The notes beneath the pieces are model-generated. The model was not told the DNA's origin. It did no database searches and was given only the letters and a program-made list of their open reading frames with translations. DNA of 5,383 bases from an uncultured Lachnospiraceae bacterium. GTDB lineage: Bacteria > Bacillota > Clostridia > Lachnospirales > Lachnospiraceae. The DNA is taken from positions 1 through 5,383 of the forward strand of contig CAJOPP010000496.1 in the NCBI GenBank assembly GCA_905236365.1, in the 5' to 3' direction. The translations under genes and the position numbers were made by a program. This document shows positions 1 to 5,071 of the stretch, in pieces; position 1 is the first letter of the stretch, and each line of letters starts with the position of its first letter.

Positions 1-581
1 AAGCCCTTGTCGATCATGAAATCTCTGGCATAGCTGATCATGGCAGAGTGAATTCTTGCAGCGTCACCCATCAGATAATAGAAACCATTACCACTGGTTC
101 TTCCTGCAGACTCCTTGTCCAATCCGCTTATGCTGTCTAAGATATCTGCATGATAAGGAACTTCAAAATCAGGAACCACCGGCTCACCGAATTTCTCATT
201 TTCCACATTTTCGCTGTCATCTTTACCAATAGGCACGGAAGGATCGATTATATTGGGGATCACCATCATGATCTTGGTAACCTTCTCCTGAAGTTCGTTT
301 TCCAGTTCTTCGAGCTCAGCAAGGCGCTTTGCACCTGCAGCTACCTCAGCTTTCTTGCTTTCCGCCTCTTCCTTCTTGCCCTGTGCCATCAATCCGCCGA
401 TTTCCTTGGAGATACGGTTACGGGCAGCACGCAGATCATCCGCTTCCTGCTTTGCTTTTCTGCTCTCTGCATCCAGGGCGATGACCTCATCTACCAAAGG
501 TAATTTTTCATCCTGAAATTTCTTCTTGATATTTTCCTTAACGATCTCAGGGTTCTCTCTCAAAAATTTAATGTCAATCAT
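1..581 (-). CDS. serS: Seryl-tRNA synthetase, N-terminal part (cut by window edge)
   Basis: This cytoplasmic enzyme charges tRNA-Ser with serine using ATP. The visible 193 residues start MIDIKFLREN and match the SerRS N-terminal layout. A short lead (1-26) is followed by a long charged helical hairpin, about residues 27-105, with the loop near GGLMAQGKK (62-70); this is the coiled-coil arm that grips the long variable arm of tRNA-Ser. The turn IPNIIDPSVPIGKDD (108-122) is the usual link into the class II catalytic core. The core begins with TSGNGFYYLMGDAARIHSA (162-180), a form I associate with clostridial SerRS. The catalytic motifs 2 and 3 lie beyond the left edge; full-length enzymes have about 425 residues. 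The ATG at 579-581 has a strong GGAGG about 6 bases upstream. The gene follows the HD-GYP gene by 62 bp, so it may be read from the upstream operon, from its own promoter, or both. The call is firm because the arm and linker are both clear. Confidence 0.97.
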   Translation of the reverse strand, partial: MIDIKFLRENPEIVKENIKKKFQDEKLPLVDEVIALDAESRKAKQEADDLRAARNRISKEIGGLMAQGKKEEAESKKAEVAAGAKRLAELEELENELQEKVTKIMMVIPNIIDPSVPIGKDDSENVENEKFGEPVVPDFEVPYHADILDSISGLDKESAGRTSGNGFYYLMGDAARIHSAMISYARDFMIDKG

Positions 582-597
582 GACTTCCTCCATTCTG

Positions 598-611
598 CCG
601 TGTTATCACGG
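598..611. repeat. Short GC-rich dyad just upstream of serS
   Basis: CCGTG (598-602) and CACGG (607-611) form a 5-bp perfect inverted repeat around a 4-base centre. It stands out in an AT-rich gap. No T-run follows it in the serS direction, so it is not a terminator. It spans the predicted start of serS transcription (about 607), which would suit an operator, or a small leader hairpin if transcription comes from further upstream. It is short enough to be chance. Confidence 0.4.
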
Positions 612-613
612 AT

Positions 614-642
614 ATTTTACTTTTTAAGATTTATTGAAACAA
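614..642 (-). promoter_or_regulatory. Candidate sigma-A promoter for serS
   Basis: On the minus strand, TTGTTT (642-637) and TAAAAT (619-614) are separated by exactly 17 bases. The -10 element matches 5 of 6 consensus bases and the -35 only 3 of 6. The predicted start near 607 would give a leader of about 26 nt. This would let serS be expressed independently of the par operon. AT-rich gaps produce such matches by chance, so it is tentative. Confidence 0.4.
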
Positions 643-643
643 T

Positions 644-1702
644 TCAGTATTCAAGAATTTCTGTTATAAAAAGGCTTGGAATCTTCACCATATCTCTTAT
701 AACCTCTTCTTCTACATCATTACCGTCACTGTCTTGAATAATGCGAAGTATGGGACGATCCTGAAAATTTTTATTTTGGGAGAGGACAATTGCAATCTCT
801 CCATCACTGGTGCGCACCCGGCTTCCGGCAGGATAGACAGCTATAAAACTTAACAATGCATCAACAATCTTTTTATTGAATAGTGTCCCGCCTGTATTTT
901 TCAGATACTCAACAGCTTCATAAAGTTTCATGCTTTTATTGATGATACCGCATATCATTTCATCAAATGCATCACACACACTTACGATCTGGCATTCAAA
1001 GGGAATATCTTTGGTGCGCAATGGGAATCCGGATCCATCAAGTCTTTCATGATGATACAAAATAATAGACTTACTGATATCTGAAATCCAGGTTTCCTTT
1101 TGAATCGAAGTATATCCATACACCGGGTGTTTTCTGAATTCGATTGTCTGTTGATGGTTTAAGCTTTGCACATCTTTTTCTATTAAATCAATGGTAGTAT
1201 ATCTCAATCCCAAATCATGAAGCAAACAGCCGACACCGATGTCATGTATGATTTCCTTTTTGATTCCCAGTTTCAGTGATGTTAATATAGCCAAAGAACA
1301 AGTGTTGATGGAATGCTCATAAATATCAGTACTTCTTTCTTTGATATCATATATTTTTTCTACAACCTTTTCTTCTTCTACTATATTAGTGATGATACTG
1401 TCTGCGGTCTCACTAAGCTCTGCAAGTTCTTCATTTTTTTGATAAGTGTGACGCTCCAGGATATCCTTAACTTTTACTTTTACAGAATCCTCAATATCAG
1501 AGCGCAAAATAGCAATCTCATGGGTGCTTAAACGCTCCTCATCCTTCACATACACTTCCAGAATTCCCAATTCTTCCAAATGACTGATATATTCTTTTTT
1601 AATGCATGTACCTTCCGGAAGAATCATTTGATAATCCCAACTCATCACAGGTTTAGCCAGAATCTCACCCCCGACCAGATTCTTCACACTTTTCCTAATC
1701 AC
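644..1702 (-). CDS. Stand-alone HD-GYP-type phosphohydrolase, 352 aa
   Basis: This is a probable cytoplasmic metal-dependent phosphodiesterase of the HD-GYP class, whose characterised members degrade cyclic di-GMP. An N-terminal region (1-60, with GGEILAKPV at 11-19) resembles the lead domain of many clostridial HD-GYP proteins. The HD-GYP core runs from about 115 to 285. Visible metal-ligand candidates are H130, the HD pair at 162-163 (LLHDLG), H192 (RKHP), H217-H218 with E219 in HHERLDGSGFP, and D244 in VCDAFDEM. A C-terminal extension (290-352) begins YPAGSRVR. There is no receiver domain and no membrane segment. Two signature positions differ from the classical family: the lysine of HD[IL]GK is L166, and GYP is GFP (225-227). 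The metal site looks intact, but substrate preference is uncertain. The start is a GTG at 1700-1702, the most upstream in-frame option because two TGA codons lie just before it; GTG codon 6 is an alternative. It begins 27 bp after the DUF4446 gene. Confidence 0.9.
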   Translation of the reverse strand: MIRKSVKNLVGGEILAKPVMSWDYQMILPEGTCIKKEYISHLEELGILEVYVKDEERLSTHEIAILRSDIEDSVKVKVKDILERHTYQKNEELAELSETADSIITNIVEEEKVVEKIYDIKERSTDIYEHSINTCSLAILTSLKLGIKKEIIHDIGVGCLLHDLGLRYTTIDLIEKDVQSLNHQQTIEFRKHPVYGYTSIQKETWISDISKSIILYHHERLDGSGFPLRTKDIPFECQIVSVCDAFDEMICGIINKSMKLYEAVEYLKNTGGTLFNKKIVDALLSFIAVYPAGSRVRTSDGEIAIVLSQNKNFQDRPILRIIQDSDGNDVEEEVIRDMVKIPSLFITEILEY

Positions 1703-1712
1703 CCTTCATCAT

Positions 1713-1717
1713 CCCCT
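1713..1717 (-). promoter_or_regulatory. Ribosome binding site for the GTG-started HD-GYP gene
   Basis: AGGGG on the minus strand lies 10 bases before the GTG at 1700-1702. Two overlapping ATG codons (1710-1712 and 1707-1709) lie between them in another frame and reach a stop after at most five codons, so they do not give a real gene. This site supports the GTG as the working start despite the nearer ATGs. Confidence 0.5.
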
Positions 1718-1729
1718 AATATTTTTCTC

Positions 1730-2257
1730 TTAAGATTGATCTTTCCCCATAGCAATTTCCAACGCTTTTTGTTCTTCTGTACTCAAAGGTACATCACTTT
1801 CCCCTGATACAATTTCCTTTGTATAGGAATAACATCCATCTGAACTATGTACAGAATTGATAATGAAACCGTTGTCACTCTCATCCAACAATGCCAGACT
1901 AAAACTTAGCTGGCCCCCCATTTGTTGAAATGCATCATATTTGATCAGTCCCATTTTCTGATATGTACATTGCATTTTCTGGAATAGTATATCTATGTTT
2001 TTTTTATTTTTGTCTGTGTCAATCTTTAAGAACTTATTATCTTCACATAATGCAATGATATCCTGTTCCAGACTGGCGCCATCCTTTCCCACCAGAAATT
2101 TGTCTAATCTTTTTCTCAGCTTCTTTGTATTCTGAATCTGTACGATCAACATAACGATGATGATCAATAAGATTACGAAGACAATTGCCATTCCGATCAG
2201 CAAAAATCCAGGATCCAGGCCACCTAAACCGACCTTATCTAAAATACTACTGTTCAT
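1730..2257 (-). CDS. DUF4446 family single-pass membrane protein, 175 aa
   Basis: This family has no known biochemical function but is commonly found beside parB in clostridia. A short N-terminus (MNSSILDKVGLGGLDPG) leads into one hydrophobic segment at about residues 18-39 (FLLIG through LIVQ). The basic run KKLRKR follows and should place the rest in the cytoplasm. Residues about 45-105 look helical and may form a coiled coil. The conserved C-terminal part carries MGLIKYDAFQQMGG and LSFSLALLDESDNG, then HSSDGCYSYTKEI and LSTEEQKAL, the signature blocks of the family. I chose the ATG at 2255-2257 because AAAGG lies 7 bases before it; an in-frame ATG at 2270-2272 would add five residues but has no ribosome binding site. 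The gene starts 25 bp after parB and ends 27 bp before the HD-GYP gene, so the three are probably co-transcribed. A role in anchoring or modulating partition at the membrane is a guess from position only. Confidence 0.88.
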   Translation of the reverse strand: MNSSILDKVGLGGLDPGFLLIGMAIVFVILLIIIVMLIVQIQNTKKLRKRLDKFLVGKDGASLEQDIIALCEDNKFLKIDTDKNKKNIDILFQKMQCTYQKMGLIKYDAFQQMGGQLSFSLALLDESDNGFIINSVHSSDGCYSYTKEIVSGESDVPLSTEEQKALEIAMGKDQS

Positions 2258-2264
2258 AATCTGA

Positions 2265-2269
2265 CCTTT
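2265..2269 (-). promoter_or_regulatory. Ribosome binding site deciding the DUF4446 start
   Basis: AAAGG on the minus strand sits 7 bases before the ATG at 2255-2257. The upstream in-frame ATG at 2270-2272 is preceded only by AT-rich sequence from the parB stop region. The shorter reading is therefore preferred. Confidence 0.6.
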
Positions 2270-2282
2270 CATTTTATATTTG

Positions 2283-3182
2283 TTAGTTACCTAACATATC
2301 TAACAGCCTGTCCAAATCTTCATGATTATAAAATTCGATCTCTATTTTACCTGCTCCTTCACCCTTTGAAGTGACAGTTACCTTGGTGCTGAGCTTCTGC
2401 TTCAACTTTTCTTCAATATCCTGATAGATCACTTCAAGAGACTTATCTTCTTTCTTCTTGGCCTTAGGAGGCTTCTGATAATTTTTCATCAGCTTTTCCA
2501 CATCTCTGACAGAAAGCTTTTCATCAAAAATCCTTTGTGCCAGATTGTACTGTTCCTCCTGATCCTCCACTGCCAATAATGCTCTGGCATGTCCGGTGGT
2601 GATCATTTCTTCAATGACCATTTGCTGCACTTCATCACTCAGCTTCAACAGACGAATCGAATTGGTAACTGCGGAACGACTCTTAGAAACTCTCTCGGCT
2701 ACTTCGTCCTGCTTTAAGTTAAACTCTGTCAATAATCTTTTATAAGCCTGTGCTTCTTCGATTGGATTGAGATCCTCTCTCTGAATATTCTCGATCAGGG
2801 AAATCTCCGCAATCTCCTGTTCGGAATAATCGCGGATGATCACAGGAATCTCCTTCAAGCCCGCAAGCTTGGCAGCTCTCCATCTGCGCTCACCGGCAAT
2901 GATCTCGTAATAATCCTTCCTGTCTTGAACCAAAATCGGCTGCAACAATCCAAACTGTTTGATAGAATCAGCCAACTCCTGAAGAGCGTCCTCATCAAAA
3001 TTTTTACGAGGCTGCTTTCTGTTTGGTTCTACTTTTGTGATCTTTACGATTGTTTCCGGTTTTTTTTCCTCGACTGCCTGTACTTTTTCTTCTTGAGGCT
3101 TTGTCTCTTTTTTTGTTTTTGCTTCTCCGACTGCGTTCGGAATCAATGAATCTAACCCTTTACCCAATCCTCTGGCCGCCAT
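2283..3182 (-). CDS. parB: Chromosome-partitioning protein ParB (Spo0J type), 299 aa
   Basis: ParB binds parS, loads there as a CTP-dependent sliding clamp, spreads over nearby DNA, and with ParA and SMC organises the replication origin. The N-terminus MAARGLGKGLDSLIP is the typical ParB peptide that contacts ParA. A charged Lys/Glu-rich linker (about 18-45) follows. The ParB/CTPase domain (about 46-145) carries the CTP-binding arginine motif GERRWRA (97-103) and ENIQREDLNPIEEA (131-144). The helix-turn-helix region (about 153-205) includes DEVAERVSKSRSAVTNSIRL (159-178) and TGHARAL (196-202). A second lysine-rich linker (233-247) leads into the C-terminal dimerisation domain (about 248-299). 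Length is normal for the family. The ATG at 3180-3182 has AAGGA 7 bases upstream. It lies 38 bp after parA in the same direction, as in soj-spo0J of Bacillus. All key motifs are intact. Confidence 0.97.
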   Translation of the reverse strand: MAARGLGKGLDSLIPNAVGEAKTKKETKPQEEKVQAVEEKKPETIVKITKVEPNRKQPRKNFDEDALQELADSIKQFGLLQPILVQDRKDYYEIIAGERRWRAAKLAGLKEIPVIIRDYSEQEIAEISLIENIQREDLNPIEEAQAYKRLLTEFNLKQDEVAERVSKSRSAVTNSIRLLKLSDEVQQMVIEEMITTGHARALLAVEDQEEQYNLAQRIFDEKLSVRDVEKLMKNYQKPPKAKKKEDKSLEVIYQDIEEKLKQKLSTKVTVTSKGEGAGKIEIEFYNHEDLDRLLDMLGN

Positions 3183-3211
3183 AATCTTTTCCTTTCTGAA
3201 TGGTTACTTTT

Positions 3212-3221
3212 GTTTATAAAC
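3212..3221. repeat. 10-bp palindrome at the parA stop codon
   Basis: GTTTATAAAC is a perfect 10-bp palindrome overlapping the first base of the parA stop region and lying in the 38-bp parA-parB gap. It lacks GC content and a T-run, so it is not a terminator. It may be chance in AT-rich DNA. Confidence 0.3.
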
Positions 3222-3979
3222 TAATTTTCAAGAATTTCATCTGCCAGCATCATATATGCTTCCGCACCGGCAGACTTTGCATCGTATACATTGATAGGCA
3301 TACCATAACTGGGTGCCTCTGCAAGTCTGATATTTCTTGGAATCAATGTCTTGTATACTTTCTGCTTCAGATTTGCTTTCACATTTTCCACTACCTGCAT
3401 GGACAGATTGGTTCTTGCATCATACATTGTAAATACCACACCTTCCATCTCCAGAGAAGGATTCAATCTCTCTTTTACCAGATTCACTGTATGGATCAAC
3501 TGACTCAATCCCTCCAATGCATAATACTCACACTGAATCGGAACAAGTACACTGTTGGCAGTTGTCATAGAATTAATCGTCAACATATTCAGAGAAGGCG
3601 GGCAATCAATAATGATGAAATCATAATCATCCTTCACATAATCCACTTCATTCTTGAGAATATATTCCTTCTTATCTACGCCGATCAACTCAATCTCTGC
3701 TGCAGCAAGATTCACATTAGCAGGAACTACAGATACATTTTTTACAACATCTTTAATGATACAATCACTCAATGAACACTCTCCCAAAATCAACTCGTAG
3801 ATTGTGTTATCGAGATGATTCTTATCAATACCAAATCCACTGGTGGTGTTACCCTGAGGATCCGTATCTATAACCAATACTTTTTTACCCTTGGCAGCCA
3901 GGGAAGCTGATAAATTAATAGACGTCGTAGTCTTCCCAACGCCACCTTTCTGATTTGCAACTGCAATTATTTTTCCCAT
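3221..3979 (-). CDS. parA: Chromosome-partitioning ATPase ParA (Soj type), 252 aa
   Basis: ParA is a deviant Walker-type ATPase that binds nucleoid DNA as an ATP dimer and is released by ParB, driving or tuning origin segregation; in Bacillus Soj also regulates DnaA. The deviant Walker A is KGGVGKTT (11-18) with signature lysine K11 and catalytic-site K16. Walker A' is DTDPQGN (38-44), with D40 as the likely catalytic acid, and Walker B is FIIIDCPPS (121-129) with D125. PRNIRLAEAPSYGMP (214-228) is the conserved C-terminal ParA block, and R189 in MYDART lies where Soj uses a DNA-binding arginine. There is no N-terminal helix-turn-helix, so this is the short chromosomal type rather than a plasmid P1-type. 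The ATG at 3977-3979 has AAAGGTG 7 bases upstream. It is the first gene of a probable parA-parB-DUF4446-HD-GYP operon, driven by an extended -10 promoter about 35 bp upstream. The soj label is equally apt. Confidence 0.97.
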   Translation of the reverse strand: MGKIIAVANQKGGVGKTTTSINLSASLAAKGKKVLVIDTDPQGNTTSGFGIDKNHLDNTIYELILGECSLSDCIIKDVVKNVSVVPANVNLAAAEIELIGVDKKEYILKNEVDYVKDDYDFIIIDCPPSLNMLTINSMTTANSVLVPIQCEYYALEGLSQLIHTVNLVKERLNPSLEMEGVVFTMYDARTNLSMQVVENVKANLKQKVYKTLIPRNIRLAEAPSYGMPINVYDAKSAGAEAYMMLADEILEN

Positions 3980-4011
3980 TTTCTTTCACCTTTCTTATGT
4001 TTCGCCTTTCA

Positions 4012-4040
4012 ATTATAACACTAAAAATACTTCATATCTA
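4012..4040 (-). promoter_or_regulatory. Predicted sigma-A promoter of the parA operon
   Basis: On the minus strand a perfect TATAAT (4017-4012) is preceded by TG one base upstream (4020-4019), an extended -10. TAGATA (4040-4035), matching 4 of 6 bases of TTGACA, lies 17 bases upstream. The predicted start near 4005 gives a leader of about 25 nt that holds the parA ribosome binding site. The nearest parS half-site is over 100 bp upstream, so direct ParB blocking of the polymerase would need spreading. Confidence 0.75.
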
Positions 4041-4148
4041 TATAAAAATAGCAAAAAATGCAACTATTCTATATTCTACAGATTTTGAATAGTGATATTT
4101 GATAAAATAAACTGATAAACATGGATCTAAGAATTGTATGAAAATTTG

Positions 4149-4181
4149 TGTTTCACATATGAATTTTTTGATGTTTCACAT
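4149..4181 (+). repeat. Two parS half-site copies
   Basis: TGTTTCACAT occurs at 4149-4158 and again at 4172-4181, starts 23 bases apart and in the same orientation. The same 10 bases form the left part of the two full parS sites at 4209 and 4259. Here the right arm is degenerate: TATGAA after the first copy and TACCTG after the second. They could be decayed parS sites or weak ParB contacts; a half-site alone would be expected to bind poorly. Confidence 0.6.
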
Positions 4182-4208
4182 ACCTGTTCACTAGATTTAG
4201 GGTTTCAA

Positions 4209-4224
4209 TGTTTCACATGAAACA
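4209..4224. promoter_or_regulatory. parS: parS-like ParB binding site 1
   Basis: The 16 bases TGTTTCACATGAAACA have the two 7-base arms (TGTTTCA and TGAAACA) of the widely conserved bacterial parS consensus TGTTTCACGTGAAACA. They differ only in the central dinucleotide, CA instead of CG. Flanking A and T extend the dyad by one base pair. It lies 229 bp upstream of the parA start, beside its own partition genes. ParB nucleation here is inferred from the sequence match. Confidence 0.85.
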
Positions 4225-4258
4225 TTATCTTGTGTTTATATTTTGTAGAAAAATTAAA

Positions 4259-4274
4259 TGTTTCACATGAAACA
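4259..4274. promoter_or_regulatory. parS: parS-like ParB binding site 2 in an extended dyad
   Basis: This is the same 16-mer as site 1, again with central CA, starting exactly 50 bases further on. Here the dyad extends outward to 13-bp perfect arms (4253-4265 and 4268-4280), because AATTAA on the left mirrors TTTAAT on the right. The extra arms are pure A/T and are not part of the parS consensus. The repeated identical site makes a chance match very unlikely. Confidence 0.87.
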
Positions 4275-4328
4275 TTTAATAAACATCCATTAGGTTTAAT
4301 AATTTTCTTTTGCAATCTCTGCAATATC

Positions 4329-4371
4329 AAGAAAAATCAGATACCCCAAGGTGCTGACGAAGTATCTGATT
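4329..4371 (-). terminator. Rho-independent terminator of the two-component operon
   Basis: On the minus strand a 10-bp perfect stem is formed by 4371-4362 (AATCAGATAC) and 4344-4335 (GTATCTGATT), with a 17-base loop. The transcript then reads five Ts counting the stem end, one C and two more Ts. The stem is only moderately GC-rich and the loop is long, so efficiency may be incomplete. The base of the stem overlaps the response-regulator stop codon (4370-4372). It separates the two-component pair from parA. Confidence 0.75.
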
Positions 4372-5014
4372 AATAAAGATCAATCATATTATTTTTTATA
4401 GCAAATACAGCAGCCTGAGTTCTATCTGTCACTCCAATCTTCTTAAATATTTTGGTAATATTATTTTTCACTGTTCTTTCACTAATGTTCAGAGATAAAG
4501 CAATGTCCTTATTTAATTTACCTCCTGCAACCTGAATCAAAATTTCATATTCGCGTTTGGTGAGAGTATCAATTTTATCTTTGTCTGTATCCCTGGAAAT
4601 CAATCTGCTATTAAGTGCAGGAATCAAGCTGGGTTGAATATAACTTTCCCCTTTTACGATTGTCTGTATTGCCCTTTTTAATTCTGAAGATTCCGAATCC
4701 TTATTAATAAAACCATCAGCCCCAATATCCACGGCTTTTATAAGATATTCAATTTCATTATGTACAGTGAGAATCAGAACTTTCACATTTATTCTTCTTC
4801 GTTTAATTTCTTCCAAAACTTCTAATCCATTTTTTTGAGGCATGTTGATATCAAGCAATAGAATATCCGGTGTAGTAACAGCTAATTTTTTTAAGCATTC
4901 AACACCATTACTAGCCTCTTCTATTACTTGTATACTACCATCAAATTCTAATAATTGACGGATTCCCTCTCTCATCAATACATGATCATCAACCAACATT
5001 GCCTTTATTGCCAT
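4370..5014 (-). CDS. NarL/LuxR-family response regulator, DegU-like, 214 aa
   Basis: This is a cytoplasmic two-component response regulator that should bind DNA once phosphorylated. The receiver domain (about 3-120) has the acidic pair D9-D10, the phosphoacceptor D55 in LLLDINMP (52-59), the switch threonine T83 in ILTVH and the conserved K105 in INKD. A short linker (about 125-148) leads to a LuxR-type helix-turn-helix domain: LTKREYEIL (151-159), KLNKDIALSLNISERTVKNN (166-185) and the GVTDRTQAAVFAI tail. VTDRTQA and the overall layout resemble DegU of Bacillus, but an orthology claim would need a search, so I give no symbol. All key residues are present. The ATG at 5012-5014 has GAGG 5 bases upstream. 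It follows the kinase gene by 57 bp and is the last gene before a terminator, so the two are a cognate pair in one operon. Targets are unknown. Confidence 0.95.
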   Translation of the reverse strand: MAIKAMLVDDHVLMREGIRQLLEFDGSIQVIEEASNGVECLKKLAVTTPDILLLDINMPQKNGLEVLEEIKRRRINVKVLILTVHNEIEYLIKAVDIGADGFINKDSESSELKRAIQTIVKGESYIQPSLIPALNSRLISRDTDKDKIDTLTKREYEILIQVAGGKLNKDIALSLNISERTVKNNITKIFKKIGVTDRTQAAVFAIKNNMIDLY

Positions 5015-5052
5015 CTTAACCTCGTTTCTGTATAATGTTATGCATATAGATC

Positions 5053-5062
5053 AGTAGCTACT
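5053..5062. repeat. 10-bp palindrome between kinase and regulator genes
   Basis: AGTAGCTACT is a perfect palindrome in the 57-bp gap between the kinase stop and the regulator start, about 40 bp before the regulator ATG. A regulator binding its own operon could use such a site, but it is short and single, so this is only a note. Confidence 0.3.
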
Positions 5063-5071
5063 CTAAACAAA

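Larger units (their letters stand above)
3980..4369. other. Intergenic region between the response regulator and parA
   Basis: This 390-bp AT-rich stretch has no supportable gene on either strand. From parA outward it holds the parA promoter (4012-4040), a loose 7-bp inverted repeat (ACTATTC 4063-4069 and GAATAGT 4087-4093), and four same-direction copies of TGTTTCACAT (4149-4268), two of them inside full parS-like sites. A small direct repeat of TGCAAT (4311-4316 and 4320-4325) and the response-regulator terminator (4329-4371) follow. I found no DnaA box matching TTATCCACA or its complement, so it does not look like the replication origin itself. Nothing else is evident. Confidence 0.85.

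Noticed and set aside
150..503. A 117-codon open frame on the plus strand
   Set aside because: It is the complement of the SerRS coiled-coil arm coding region and has no ribosome binding site or domain of its own.
582..643. T-box riboswitch in front of serS
   Set aside because: The gap after the HD-GYP gene is only 62 bp, too short for a T-box, and there is no terminator hairpin or T-run.
1695..1712. A five-codon mini-frame (ATG ATG ... TAG) overlapping the HD-GYP start
   Set aside because: The only purine-rich site abuts its ATG with no spacing, so initiation is unlikely; it looks incidental.
1313..1807. Two short plus-strand open frames opposite the HD-GYP and DUF4446 genes
   Set aside because: They are Phe/Ile-rich shadows of well-supported minus-strand genes.
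2258..2272. Longer DUF4446 start at the ATG 2270-2272
   Set aside because: No ribosome binding site precedes it, while the ATG 15 bases later has AAAGG at 7 bases spacing.
2925..3149. A 74-codon plus-strand open frame opposite the parB start
   Set aside because: Its Phe/Cys/Leu repeats are the complement of the Lys/Glu-rich ParB linker.
3200..3775. A 191-codon open frame on the plus strand
   Set aside because: It lies antisense over parA, has no recognisable domain, is rich in His, Cys and Ile as expected for the complement of a real gene, and ParA is unambiguous on the other strand.
4063..4093. ACTATTC/GAATAGT inverted repeat as a terminator or operator
   Set aside because: The 7-bp AT-rich stem with a 17-base loop and no T-run is within chance expectation for this composition.
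4149..4274. Possible CRISPR-like repeat array
   Set aside because: The repeated unit is only 10-16 bases, spacing is uneven (23, 37, 50), and it matches parS.
3980..4369. Replication origin (oriC) with DnaA boxes
   Set aside because: No TTATCCACA or close complement was found, and no dnaA or dnaN gene is in the window.
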